Below, in pieces: positions 48,221 to 57,914 of a stretch of DNA of 64,000 nt. Positions within the stretch are counted from its first letter, which is position 1. Every line of letters starts with the position of its first letter. The notes under the pieces were generated by a model that saw only the letters and a program-made list of their open reading frames with translations, was not told the origin of the DNA and did no database searches. The position numbers and the translations under genes are program-made. Source of the DNA: Nakazawaea peltata (taxonomy: Eukaryota; Ascomycota; Pichiomycetes; Alaninales; Pachysolenaceae); contig BCGQ01000011.1 in the NCBI GenBank assembly GCA_001599355.1, positions 1 to 64,000 of the forward strand. The letters are read 5' to 3'.

Positions 48221-50059
48221 ATGGCATTTGATAATACTGGCGATAGTCACGCGTCCAATAAGGTGCCTGATTTGAGTCGTTTGTCCATTTCAACCAGCCC
48301 AGGCGCCACTGCCACATCTTCCCCATCCACATTATCACCTTTACAAAGAGCTCTGTCTCCATCTTCTACTTCTTCAGGCACAATTTCTCCAGGTTATCAT
48401 GGGTTGTCTAATATAAGTGCTGATTTACAACTGAGAGTACTACTGTTCCAAGAAAAGAGACAGCAACAACAGCAACCATCGCTGCAATTACCACTGCAAC
48501 AACCTGGTCTGTCATCTCCGTCGCATGAAGAGTTACATAAGCTTTCCTCCAAAGATCCTAATCGTCGCAAAAGTTCCTTGTCAAATGCAAGCCCAGAGAA
48601 AGTACTTGCTGCTACGAAGAAGATTACACCTCCTTTGAGATTACCTCCTTCATTACCACCCAAACAGCAGCTGAAACCTCCAACTCCTCCTCCAAAGGAT
48701 AATGAACCTCTGCAACAAACACCGATCCAACAGATGTCTGCCGCAGCTACTGTTGCATCTGCTCTGTCATTGAATAGACTTCCTAGAAGCAGACCTTCGT
48801 TATCCCAAAGAAGAGGTATGAAATTGAATGTGAGTGATATTACCGATAGCGGTAGCGAGACTACCACCCCTAACACTCCTTCTCCTTTGTCGAGATCAAC
48901 TACTGCCAACTCTACTGCTTCTATTGTTGGAGGAACAGGTAGTCGGACAACTGCGAAACTGAAAGTATCCTCAGCTGTTATTTCAAGTTCTGGTAGTACG
49001 AGTTCTTCCACTACTCCTTCAGCAAATGGGGGAGGACGTAAATTGGTACTGGATTTCATTAGTGAACGTGGACAACAGCTGCTGCTGCCAAAGTTACATG
49101 GATTATTCCTGAATTATTCCAAATATGTCGATATCAAATCTGGATCTTTAAATTTCAGCGGGAAACTGTCATTACATTCTAAAGGTGTAGATTTCAGTGG
49201 AGGTTCTAGTTTCAGAATCTCCATTGATGAATTGGAATTCATCGAGGAATTAGGAAGAGGTAATTATGGTACTGTGAGTAAAGTATTACATAAACCTACA
49301 AATATTGTGATGCTGATGAAAGAAGTTCGTTTAGAATTGGACGATTCCAAGTTCCGTCAAATTTTAATGGAATTAGAAGTGCTACACAATTGTGATTCTC
49401 CATACATCGTGGACTTCTATGGAGCCTTCTTTGTAGAGGGTGCCGTTTATATGTGTATTGAGTACATGAACTTGGGTTCGTTGGACAAGATCTATAAAGG
49501 TGGTGTCCCGGAGCCTCAATTACTGTATATTCTGAAATGTGTGATCAAAGGATTGAAACAATTGAAAGACGAGCAAAACATCATTCATCGTGATGTTAAA
49601 CCAACTAATATCCTTGTTAATACATCTGGAAAAGTCAAATTATGTGATTTTGGTGTGAGTGGAAACTTGGTCATGTCAATGCTGCGTACCAATATTGGTT
49701 GTCAATCTTATATGCTGCCTGAAAGAATCAAGTCGCTGAACCCAGATGATATCAGTTATAGTGTACAATCGGATATTTGGTCTCTTGGCTTGACTTTACT
49801 TGAAGTTCTGGAAGGGAAGTATCCTTTGATTTCCGAGAATATCTTTGCCCAATTGAAACAAATTGTCGAAGATGATCCTCCTCAGTTACCAAAAGATAAA
49901 TTTTCAGCTGATCTGATCGATTTCGTCAACTTGTGTCTTGTCAAAGATCCTCAAGGCCGTAGTACCTACCTGGAATTGCTCGAGCATAGATGGTTAAAGA
50001 AGTATAATGATGATTTGAAGAGTGAAGAAGAGTTAAAGGCATTTTTAAGTAAGGAATGA
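48221..50059 (+). CDS. PBS2: MAP kinase kinase of the osmostress (HOG) pathway
   Basis: 612 residues from ATG 48221. A Ser/Pro/Gln-rich regulatory N-terminus (about 1-335) includes Pro-rich stretches (PPTPPPKDNEP) of the type that bind the Sho1 SH3 domain. The kinase domain (about 340-600) has ELGRGNYGTVSKV, MKEVRLELDDSKFRQILMEL (split: KEVRLELD), HRDVKPTNIL, DFGVSGNLV and CQSYMxPERIKSLNP. Phosphorylation sites Ser and Thr are in MS-M-A-R-T. With CTG as Ala: VMAMKEVRLE, SMARTNIGCQSYMAPERIK, LEVAEGKYP and ADAIDFVNL, matching Pbs2; the Leu reading would break the kinase APE motif. It activates Hog1. Confidence 0.94.
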   Translation: MAFDNTGDSHASNKVPDLSRLSISTSPGATATSSPSTLSPLQRALSPSSTSSGTISPGYHGLSNISADLQLRVLLFQEKRQQQQQPSLQLPLQQPGLSSPSHEELHKLSSKDPNRRKSSLSNASPEKVLAATKKITPPLRLPPSLPPKQQLKPPTPPPKDNEPLQQTPIQQMSAAATVASALSLNRLPRSRPSLSQRRGMKLNVSDITDSGSETTTPNTPSPLSRSTTANSTASIVGGTGSRTTAKLKVSSAVISSSGSTSSSTTPSANGGGRKLVLDFISERGQQLLLPKLHGLFLNYSKYVDIKSGSLNFSGKLSLHSKGVDFSGGSSFRISIDELEFIEELGRGNYGTVSKVLHKPTNIVMLMKEVRLELDDSKFRQILMELEVLHNCDSPYIVDFYGAFFVEGAVYMCIEYMNLGSLDKIYKGGVPEPQLLYILKCVIKGLKQLKDEQNIIHRDVKPTNILVNTSGKVKLCDFGVSGNLVMSMLRTNIGCQSYMLPERIKSLNPDDISYSVQSDIWSLGLTLLEVLEGKYPLISENIFAQLKQIVEDDPPQLPKDKFSADLIDFVNLCLVKDPQGRSTYLELLEHRWLKKYNDDLKSEEELKAFLSKE

Positions 50060-50441
50060 ATAGTCAATGTATTTTGATATGAGATTTTGTAGAGTTGATT
50101 ATGTAAGCAGGTGTATTTCCCGATTGGTGAATTGGTGGTGCACGACTTTAAGATCACCTACAAATTGCTTAAGAGGATGGGTCTTTGTTGGGGTAGGGGA
50201 TCTGGAACCGGAATAGGAGTGTCGGATGTAGGAAATGTACGTACTTTTGATCGCCCCAGCAAACCGACAGAGAAGATTAGAAGACACGCTTCAGTACGAA
50301 TCATATCTCAATGGGTCGAGAACATAGCTTTCTAACTATCATAGTAGCACATGTAACAAAGTAGTGACGTAGTGACGTAGTGCACAATGGTGATGATTCC
50401 ACATAGTCGTACAAATTTATCATATACAAGTGATTTATTAA
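50060..50441. other. Intergenic region PBS2 / TIM54 (convergent) with TGACGTAG repeats
   Basis: Tandem GTAGTGAC units at 50361-50382 create repeated TGACGTAG words resembling ATF/CREB half-sites. Short frames on both strands are not convincing. Confidence 0.5.
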
Positions 50442-51797
50442 TTATTTTGGCTCATAAACATGCAACAATTCCAGAATTCTAGGATCACATTTCAATTCGG
50501 AACTCCAAAGACTTTGTTTTTCACGACCTTTTTGTACCCATTTAGTAGGCCAGTCGTCTTCCTCTTCGGCCAGAATTTGTGGATCCATAGACCCATCGAA
50601 TGGACGGCTTTGTTTCTCAACGACCAGAATCAGTTGTTCATGATAATAACGCAGCTGAGATCTTTTGTTGAAGAACCGGAAAATACGTTCTGGGGTACTC
50701 CAGAATCCTACTAAATTGAATGATCTTAGTACGGCAACTGGTTGCTGGAAGTAGGCTGCACGACCTTTAGAGTCGAAGAGCTGTCTTGTGAGGTCTAATT
50801 CGGGAGCTAACAGCAGTTCAGACCATTCTGAAGATTTGATATAAGGAAGAGGAACTTGGATCAGTTTTTTGGGTCTTTCGTCATCTTCATCATCGTCATC
50901 ATCGATACTGATTTTGTCATCGTCTTTAGAATCAGCTTCAGGTTTGTCCAGAGATTCAGGTTGAGATTCAGGAGCTGGTTCTGGTGCTGGTGCTTCAAGT
51001 GGTCCCAATAATCCTTCATGTATTCCTGTAAGATATTCTTTGTAGGCACCTCTTCCAATACAGATAACACCCCCAGCTTCATATGGAGCTGGAGAAAGAG
51101 AGTCTTCAGACTCCACCTTACCCTTGAAATCATTATCCAAGTTAGATCTAAAGTTAATACCTAAAACTGATAAAGGTGATAAAATTTGACTAAGTCTGGT
51201 GGAAGGGAAAGTAACAGTTCCATCTTCCTCTACGATTCTGGGTTTAACATTCTCATCAGATTTGGTATTGTCAGACCAATGGAACACAGAACGAGGTTTG
51301 ATAATTGGCTTAGTCTCATCTTGACCCAGCTGAGCTTGTGCCTTCAATTCTTCCTCCTTGAACAGTTGAGGATCAACTTCTTCAAGACCTTTTTTCAGTC
51401 TTCTTAAATTTCTAATATCCTCAGCAACACGATATCTAATTTCTCCCTGTCTTTGTTCAGTAACGATCTCGAAATCAAGAGCGGCGCTGTTCAAAATAGG
51501 CTTAACATATCTTCTGAAAATCTTCAAAGACTCATCTAAGAAGTCTGATGGCGGTGGCAGGATGAAAATTGTCAATTTCCGAGGCAAACGAGTTATTGGC
51601 ATCGGCTCCTTAGCATAATCCGACACCTTTGCCATATACTCTATACGAAGTTGGCGCTGTTCCCACTTGTCGTACAGAATTCCTCCTCCGACACCAGCTA
51701 AGACGGACCAGAAAATAGCCCAATTTCTTGAAGGAAGTTTTATCCTTTTGATTCCTAACAGTGCAAGAGCACCATTTTGATATCCTTGGCCTGACAT
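50442..51797 (-). CDS. TIM54: TIM22-complex subunit Tim54
   Basis: 451 residues from ATG 51797-51795. The N-terminus NGALA-LGIKRIKLPSRNWAIF, with one membrane segment (about 26-45, AIFWSVLAGVGGGILYDK), and then YDKWEQRQLRIEYMAKVSDYAKEPM (split: EQRQLRIEYM), LPRKLTIFILPPPSDFLDES and FRRYVKPILNSAALDFEIV are the Tim54 signatures. A long acidic insert (DDDKISIDDDDDEDDERPKK, about 293-312) is present. Tim54 is in the inner membrane with a large intermembrane-space domain, and helps insert carrier proteins such as MRS3/4. AAAATTTTTTTT lies ~135 bp upstream. Confidence 0.92.
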   Translation of the reverse strand: MSGQGYQNGALALLGIKRIKLPSRNWAIFWSVLAGVGGGILYDKWEQRQLRIEYMAKVSDYAKEPMPITRLPRKLTIFILPPPSDFLDESLKIFRRYVKPILNSAALDFEIVTEQRQGEIRYRVAEDIRNLRRLKKGLEEVDPQLFKEEELKAQAQLGQDETKPIIKPRSVFHWSDNTKSDENVKPRIVEEDGTVTFPSTRLSQILSPLSVLGINFRSNLDNDFKGKVESEDSLSPAPYEAGGVICIGRGAYKEYLTGIHEGLLGPLEAPAPEPAPESQPESLDKPEADSKDDDKISIDDDDDEDDERPKKLIQVPLPYIKSSEWSELLLAPELDLTRQLFDSKGRAAYFQQPVAVLRSFNLVGFWSTPERIFRFFNKRSQLRYYHEQLILVVEKQSRPFDGSMDPQILAEEEDDWPTKWVQKGREKQSLWSSELKCDPRILELLHVYEPK

Positions 51798-52015
51798 GTC
51801 GACTGAAAGGAGGCTGGAGGATCTACTGTGATTTTAAGCTCTTTGGATTCGATGCCTTTCCTGTTTTGACGAGTTTTTTTTTTTCAAGATTTCGAAGTGT
51901 CCTGATATGGAAGGGATTTTTTTTTATAGAGGGAAAATTTTTTTTAGAGAGGTTCGATCCCGATTAGAAAGGTGTATAAAAGAGGGATACATTTTTATTT
52001 TTGATAATTATTGAT

Positions 52016-53512
52016 TTATAAATCACCTGGAACTGGGAAAGTAGAAACCCAGTCGGCAACTTCCTTGGCCAATGACTTAATCTCGGCACTGCTGTCAGCA
52101 AGTTCCTTGAAATGGGTCAATTTAGCCTTAGCATTCTCACCGGATTCAGCCAGCTTCAATTCCTTAGCGATCAGGACAGCCTTTTCAAAGTAGGAAGAAA
52201 CGGTGTCGAATTCGGCAGCAGAGAAACCTCTGGTGGTCATCAGAGGAGTACCAACTCTCAAACCACTTGGGAACAAAGCAGACTTGTCACCTGGAACAGT
52301 GTTCTTGTTGGCAGCGATATTGATTCTCTCCAAAACGGCCTCAACTCTGGCACCGTCAATACCTTGAGATCTCAAATCAACGAGGATTAAATGGGTGTCG
52401 GTACCGTTAGAAACCAAATCGAAACCTCTTTGTTGCAAAGATTTGGCAAAGGCCAGAGCATTGTCAACAACTTGTTGTTGGTAGTCGACGTACTCTGGGG
52501 TTTGAGCTTGTTTCAAAGCAACAGCCAAAGCAGAAATGGTGTGGTTATGTGGACCACCTTGGTGCAGAGGGAAGACAGAGAAGTTGATCTTCTTGTCCAA
52601 GTCGTACATAACTTGCTTTCCGCTCTTCAAAGTCTTTCTAACACCCTTTCTGTAGAAGATCATAGCACCTCTTGGACCTCTCAAAGATTTGTGAGTAGTG
52701 GTGGTGACGATGTCAGAGTATGGGAATGGGGAGTCGGTGACACCGGCAGAGACCAAACCAGAAATATGAGCCATATCAGACATCAAATAAGCTCCAACCT
52801 TGTCGGCGATCAGTCTCATACGCTTGTAGTCAATGACTCTAGCGTAAGCAGAAGCACCGGCAACAATGACCTTTGGTCTGAACAAAATAGCATTCTTCTC
52901 CAAAGTGTCATAGTCGATCAAACCGGTCTCCTCATTCAAACGGTAAGGCATGGTTTGGAAATACTTAGAGACATAAGAGATCTTGGTGGAAGGAGTTTGA
53001 TATCCATGGGACAAGTGACCTCCATGAGGTAAGTCCAAACCCATAATTCTGTCACCAACTTCCAAAATAGCCGAGTAAGTGTACAAGTTAGCTGGGGCAC
53101 CAGAAAGAGATTGAACGTTGACACCCCATTCCTCTGGGCTCAATTTGAACAGTTCCAAAGCTCTCTTTTGACACAAAGACTCGGCCATGTCAATGAACTC
53201 ATTACCACCGTAGTATCTCTCGCCCGGGTAACCCTCGGAGTACTTGTTTTGCATCTCGGAACCCAACAAGTCCATAACCAGCTTGGAGGTGAAGTTCTCG
53301 GAAGGAATCAAAGTGACAGAAGACTTTTGTCTCCATTTCTCCTTCTCCAAGATCTCGGCCATTTCTGGGTCGACGGTCTTGACATGCTCAGACATCAAGG
53401 CTTGGGCTTCACGACTCAACAGGTATGATCTGGCGGCCATCAAGTTAGTTCTGACGGCAGCTCTAGCAACAGCTCTGCTGCTAGTTCTGGCTCCATTCAA
53501 TGCTCTCAACAT
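52016..53512 (-). CDS. SHM1: Mitochondrial serine hydroxymethyltransferase
   Basis: 498 residues from ATG 53512-53510. An Arg/Ala-rich presequence (about 1-30) precedes the complete SHMT. Motifs are [79 protein letters not shown] (PLP lysine) and the C-terminal [10 protein letters not shown]. The presequence marks the mitochondrial isozyme. CTG on invariant Ala: [12 protein letters not shown] (53281-53279) and GTP-A-MTTRGFS (52243-52241). It interconverts serine and glycine with tetrahydrofolate. Codon bias indicates strong expression. Confidence 0.96.
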   Translation of the reverse strand: MLRALNGARTSSRAVARAAVRTNLMAARSYLLSREAQALMSEHVKTVDPEMAEILEKEKWRQKSSVTLIPSENFTSKLVMDLLGSEMQNKYSEGYPGERYYGGNEFIDMAESLCQKRALELFKLSPEEWGVNVQSLSGAPANLYTYSAILEVGDRIMGLDLPHGGHLSHGYQTPSTKISYVSKYFQTMPYRLNEETGLIDYDTLEKNAILFRPKVIVAGASAYARVIDYKRMRLIADKVGAYLMSDMAHISGLVSAGVTDSPFPYSDIVTTTTHKSLRGPRGAMIFYRKGVRKTLKSGKQVMYDLDKKINFSVFPLHQGGPHNHTISALAVALKQAQTPEYVDYQQQVVDNALAFAKSLQQRGFDLVSNGTDTHLILVDLRSQGIDGARVEAVLERINIAANKNTVPGDKSALFPSGLRVGTPLMTTRGFSAAEFDTVSSYFEKAVLIAKELKLAESGENAKAKLTHFKELADSSAEIKSLAKEVADWVSTFPVPGDL

Positions 53513-54065
53513 TTTAACTGGTGTTTTGTGGTTTTGATTCGTTTTCTAACGCTTGAAGGGTTTTGAAGATCTTCTTGACCGATGACTCGAATTTTTCAAA
53601 GAGCGCCCAGCTGGGGGAAAATTTTTGCTTAGGTGAAAAGTGTGGGAATTGAGTCAGATGCGAGCAGTTTATGAATTTTGACTAAAGAGGTAAGAGAAGA
53701 TTGGTCGAGGGGCGCTTAAAGGAGAAAAGGGGTAAGAACTTTAAGGGTTAGGAGAGGAGGGATACGTATCAGATAAGAAGGTAGGGACAACTAATAAGTG
53801 AATTATCTACCGCTCTCTACTATGATTATATCTTCACCAATCTGTGTTTGATCTGTCACGTGTTCATCTGCTTCGCTATCTACTCCTTCATCTACTCCAC
53901 CTGCTCCACCTATTAATATCTATGCCTCCCCCTAACCTACATTAATCTACCATATATTTAATCTATTAGATCATTTAGAACGAAATAATTTATTGCGCCC
54001 ATGGCGCCAATTTGACATATGCGCAATTCGCTACCCCTTTAGTTCATTTCCACCGCTCAGTGTCA
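53513..54065 (-). promoter_or_regulatory. SHM1 promoter region
   Basis: GGGGGAAAATTTTTG (53614-53627) lies ~105 bp upstream and TTTAAGGGTTAGGAG (near 53740) resembles a Tbf1 word. CTACTCCACCTGCTCCACCT-type repeats (53881-53910) mark the far part. No ORF is supported. Confidence 0.5.
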
Positions 54066-56036
54066 TCACCGCTTCACGTTTTTCTCTCGCTTTATCATAT
54101 CGCTCACTCTCTTACGGATATGCGTCTCGGGAAACTCACTGAATTGATGGTTGTTTACTCTACTTGGAGCACTAAAGAACTCTCCATGTTGATTCTCAAC
54201 ATCGTTACTCTCCTCCATCACATACCTCCGAATGATCTCCCCATCTTCATTCTCAATAAATATATCTCTTCCTGATTGATAGGCATGAAGAATTTGTTTA
54301 TCAAGAGGTCTTCTGATCTTACTATTCTTTTCGTCGATATTCACATCGTAGTCATCGTGTTTGAAAGAGGTAAGAAATCCAATGAGACGTTTAGATAAGT
54401 GGGAAGGTTCCTCATTTACTGTCTCGTAGTCGAACTCATCGACCACTTCTCCATTATGATCTTCAACTGTCGTATGATTCCCCTCCATGTAGAGAAACCG
54501 AGGGACTCTGAGTCTTCCTTGATCATCATGTTTGATCACAATAGCAGGGACACCTTCTGGAATATTATCTACTGGCAGACTGGAGTTGAAGCCATTCTTG
54601 GAAGGCGATCCCTCACTTATTTCATTCGTATCGGTCCCCTTATCACTTAGTTCGTCTAATTCTAACTCTTCGTTGTCGGAGTCCCTTTTGTTCACAAAGA
54701 ATGTCATCTGTCTAGTGTGATTGTACACTACGTAAGCTGTAACACTAAACCCATGAACTAGAACACACGTTAATACCAAGAAGGTCACTAAGGGCCAGAT
54801 CACATTAGCCAAATACAGATGCTCACCAGTCCATGAAGGCGTTGGGGTCAGGCCGGCGGTGTAATTTGACTCCAAACTGGACAACGCAATCATCGAGCAG
54901 AAGATACCACCCACCCCGATGGGACCGAAATGACCACAAAACAACGCTTCTTTCCAGCTTCGAATGTCGGGAGTGAAAGGTTTCAACACCAAAAAGACTG
55001 GGATTCTTCTCAAGAGGATGACCGCAAGTCCTAATAAGATCAATCTCCAAATATCCAAATCTAAGGTCGATTCATTGTACTGTTCCCATGGCATAATAGC
55101 TCCGAGGAACATGAAGTAACACATATTCATCAACAAGTCTATGATGTTGGAGAGATTGGAGTCTTCGGTTTGCTTCTGGAACCAACCGTCCCACAGGAAA
55201 GCGGCTCCAGCAAAGAACAGAACAAGCAAATCGTCTACCCCAAGTATAGACCCGAAACCGGTACACATCAATGAAAGAAAGATGTAAAATGAGAAGAAAG
55301 ACTCTCTGTCTATCAATCTTCGTTGCTCACAAAATTTGATCAACCTCTTGCCAAGGTACCCAATTAGAATCCCCAAGAAACTCCCAAATACACATTCATA
55401 CAAGATGCTAACAAGTATCCAGTCCTTCAAGATCTCACCTCCATGGCCCAAACGAACGACTAACTGTGTGCCCAACAAAACAAAAGGGAACAGTAACCCA
55501 TCGTTAGCTCCACTCTCAGCACTGATAAGATTTCTGATATGCAGAGGGATCCTCTGGCCGAATTTGCCCTTGCCCACGATCAGCAGCAGAAGAACAGGGT
55601 CCGTTGCCGTAACGGTACCTGCAACAAGCAAAGAATCAGCATAATTCAATCTTGGAAAGAGTACGTATATGAAAGCAGCAGTGATCACCCAACTGGCCGT
55701 CATACCAAAGAACAAGATAATGCTCAACGACCTGAAATGTAATTTCAAATATTTAGGAGGAAGCTCGACACTAACAGAGAATAATTGAATGACAAGAATG
55801 ATTCTTGACACTTCTTGGATCAAATAGTTGGGATTGCTTGACCATGACACCGGGTTAAACCAGTTCAACGCCTTAGGACCGACAATGACTCCCGCGGCCA
55901 TTGATACCACAGCCTCACTAAGAAAGAGCTTCTCCTTGAAGAAAAGTGAGATCCCAGCAAATACAATGCTACATGTCCCGATTATCGCATACGCAACGTG
56001 TGCATCGTCCACTTGTAGGTGTGACCAGACTCCCAT
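54066..56036 (-). CDS. NHA1: Plasma-membrane Na+(K+)/H+ antiporter
   Basis: 656 residues from ATG 56036-56034. Twelve or so membrane segments fill residues 1-430. NHA1/SOD2 motifs are VGPKALNWFNP, SVELPPKYL, GTVTATDPVL, GKGKFGQRIP, HIRNLISAESGANDG (the Asn-Asp ion site) and GVDDLLVLFFAGAAFLWDGW (split: GVDDLLVLFFAG). With CTG as Ala the core reads TATDPVLAAAIVGKGKF (55589-55581) and RIPAHIRN, exactly the family pattern. The acidic C-terminal tail (about 225 residues) is shorter than in S. cerevisiae Nha1 (985 aa in total) but still regulatory in kind. It exports Na+, Li+ and K+ for salt and pH balance. Confidence 0.95.
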   Translation of the reverse strand: MGVWSHLQVDDAHVAYAIIGTCSIVFAGISLFFKEKLFLSEAVVSMAAGVIVGPKALNWFNPVSWSSNPNYLIQEVSRIILVIQLFSVSVELPPKYLKLHFRSLSIILFFGMTASWVITAAFIYVLFPRLNYADSLLVAGTVTATDPVLLLLIVGKGKFGQRIPLHIRNLISAESGANDGLLFPFVLLGTQLVVRLGHGGEILKDWILVSILYECVFGSFLGILIGYLGKRLIKFCEQRRLIDRESFFSFYIFLSLMCTGFGSILGVDDLLVLFFAGAAFLWDGWFQKQTEDSNLSNIIDLLMNMCYFMFLGAIMPWEQYNESTLDLDIWRLILLGLAVILLRRIPVFLVLKPFTPDIRSWKEALFCGHFGPIGVGGIFCSMIALSSLESNYTAGLTPTPSWTGEHLYLANVIWPLVTFLVLTCVLVHGFSVTAYVVYNHTRQMTFFVNKRDSDNEELELDELSDKGTDTNEISEGSPSKNGFNSSLPVDNIPEGVPAIVIKHDDQGRLRVPRFLYMEGNHTTVEDHNGEVVDEFDYETVNEEPSHLSKRLIGFLTSFKHDDYDVNIDEKNSKIRRPLDKQILHAYQSGRDIFIENEDGEIIRRYVMEESNDVENQHGEFFSAPSRVNNHQFSEFPETHIRKRVSDMIKREKNVKR

Positions 56037-56241
56037 TTAGTTGTTATTTTCAATTACCAAGTTACCGAAAATACGCTTCACAAATATATCATATATATGT
56101 GAAAAATTGGAGACGATCTTCGATTACGAAAAATGCCAAGCGACCAAGCATTGTATTGAAGATCGGGGGATATTCCGGGAAAAACTTACACGAAAGATAA
56201 ACGTGCTTTCGCAACTGTGTTATATTCATTACTATACTACT

Positions 56242-57639
56242 TTATTGCACGACCTTATCAAGACCCAGTCCTAAGATGTACCCCAATATGACCTCCCACA
56301 TTTGATGAGCCTCTGGGATGTCGTAGATTGTGATCCAGCCTAGTTTGGAATCATTTGGAGAGTCATCCTTTGGATTCTGCAGGAAAAGTCCATCGCCCGG
56401 ATTGTTGTAGTATTGTTTCTCGTTCTCTATATATTGATATGAGGAAGAAGCAGTGGACGAGACTGCAGGCTCTGCAAAGGCAGATGCACTAGAATTGAGG
56501 GAATGAATCAATTTCTTCTTAATTCTTGTCTCATGAGGCCTAAAGAGCAGAAGAATAGGTTTCTCGGCTTGTAAATCTGCTGTTGGTCTTCTTGGGAGAG
56601 GAGGAGGAGATTTCTTGATTCCCTTAATAAATGACAGTCTTTTACTCAAATGAGGTGCCAAATTCCCAGATGATATCACCTTCTCGTAAAAATAGATGTT
56701 TTGTTTCCCACTCAATTTAAATTCATCACTACTAATACCTAATTTGTTCCGCATCCTTTGCTTCAGCACTGGTTTAGAGCCAAAAACCCAAGTTTGTCCT
56801 CTAATTGTAGTTTCATATCTGTGGAGGGAGGGTAATAAGTTTCGAAGGGTCTCATTTTCCAGCTCTGAATTTCTTGTAATCAATGTCTTTATCTCATCTA
56901 TAGGCACCTCATGAGCAGATACTACTTCTACTTGTCCCACTACTTGTACAGAAAACTGGCCATCCAGTCTCTTGACCACAGTCATACAGTGCTGTGGATC
57001 CTTGAGTTGATCATGTTCATCTAGTTCATCATAAACTTGCTTTTTGAATATCAATTGGAATGATATTTCCTTGCTGACACCGTTTTGGATCTCCACAAAA
57101 TACCCAGGTGCAGTTCTACAGTACAAATGTTTGATATCTGGATTTGTGGTGAGATATAATTGGTCTCTTCCAATAGATATGATATGATATTTGAAGAAAT
57201 TTTGAGTTTGAGGAGGTTCTGGTGAGGAATTCTTATCTGTATGACGATGTTGAAGCGCAATTCTGGCTGAAGATCTCTCAAAGTCAGCCTTTCTTCCTGC
57301 TGTACTTGCTATTGTTTCGCTATCACTGGAAGAGAATAAAGCCGCCGAAGCAATGGTTGCTAAATGAGAAGATCCAACTGAAGAAAGAGTACCACCAGTT
57401 GAATACGAAGCTGCAGGAAGTACTCTATGCCCCTTACCATGTTGTCCTACTCTCACTAATTGGGTGTCTTTACCACTTGGACCCTCCACAATAGCCTGCA
57501 AGTTAGGGTTAGCGCCTCGAAGCTCTTGAACAGTAAGACTATCTTTCTCCAAAACACTGTCAGTGCTTTCATTGTATACGGAATAGCGTAAACCTGTATT
57601 TTCGTGTACCAGTGTGTCCAGCATCTTGTTCTGGTCCAT
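56242..57639 (-). CDS. 465-aa protein, function unknown
   Basis: ATG 57639-57637 to the stop at 56242. The N-terminal third is Ser/Thr-rich. The central part looks folded and beta-rich: FFKYHIISIGRDQLYLTTNP, DIKHLYCRTAPGYFVEIQ and ISFQLIFKKQVYDELDEHD. It recalls PH-like lipid-binding modules of uncharacterised fungal proteins, but I cannot name it. The C-terminus holds a Pro-rich patch (KKSPPPLPRRP) of SH3-ligand type, and the last residues (HQMWEVILGYILGLGLDKVV) may form a membrane-facing helix. The gene is divergent from CHK1 (275 bp between starts). Confidence 0.7.
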   Translation of the reverse strand: MDQNKMLDTLVHENTGLRYSVYNESTDSVLEKDSLTVQELRGANPNLQAIVEGPSGKDTQLVRVGQHGKGHRVLPAASYSTGGTLSSVGSSHLATIASAALFSSSDSETIASTAGRKADFERSSARIALQHRHTDKNSSPEPPQTQNFFKYHIISIGRDQLYLTTNPDIKHLYCRTAPGYFVEIQNGVSKEISFQLIFKKQVYDELDEHDQLKDPQHCMTVVKRLDGQFSVQVVGQVEVVSAHEVPIDEIKTLITRNSELENETLRNLLPSLHRYETTIRGQTWVFGSKPVLKQRMRNKLGISSDEFKLSGKQNIYFYEKVISSGNLAPHLSKRLSFIKGIKKSPPPLPRRPTADLQAEKPILLLFRPHETRIKKKLIHSLNSSASAFAEPAVSSTASSSYQYIENEKQYYNNPGDGLFLQNPKDDSPNDSKLGWITIYDIPEAHQMWEVILGYILGLGLDKVVQ

Positions 57640-57914
57640 TTATCATCCAGTGAAATGGAACAGCCTTCATATCCATGCACCGAGGCCCTTTCAGCGATGA
57701 GCTGGGGCTGTACGGATATCCTAAAATGGGAAAATTGGGGCTGAGTAAATGTCCTATTCTGGTAAATGGAATGCATCGAAGAAATTACCATATATAGTAT
57801 GTTTGGGGCGGTGAAAATCAAATCATCTTTAACGCGTTACGCGTAGAGAAGCGACGGATGTAAGACTACAGAACACATCAAAGGGACAGGAAACTCATAT
57901 TCCGCGGTAAAATC

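Noticed and set aside
51950-51966. GGTTCGATCCC B-box between TIM54 and SHM1
   Set aside because: No T-stem pairing and no tRNA body around it.
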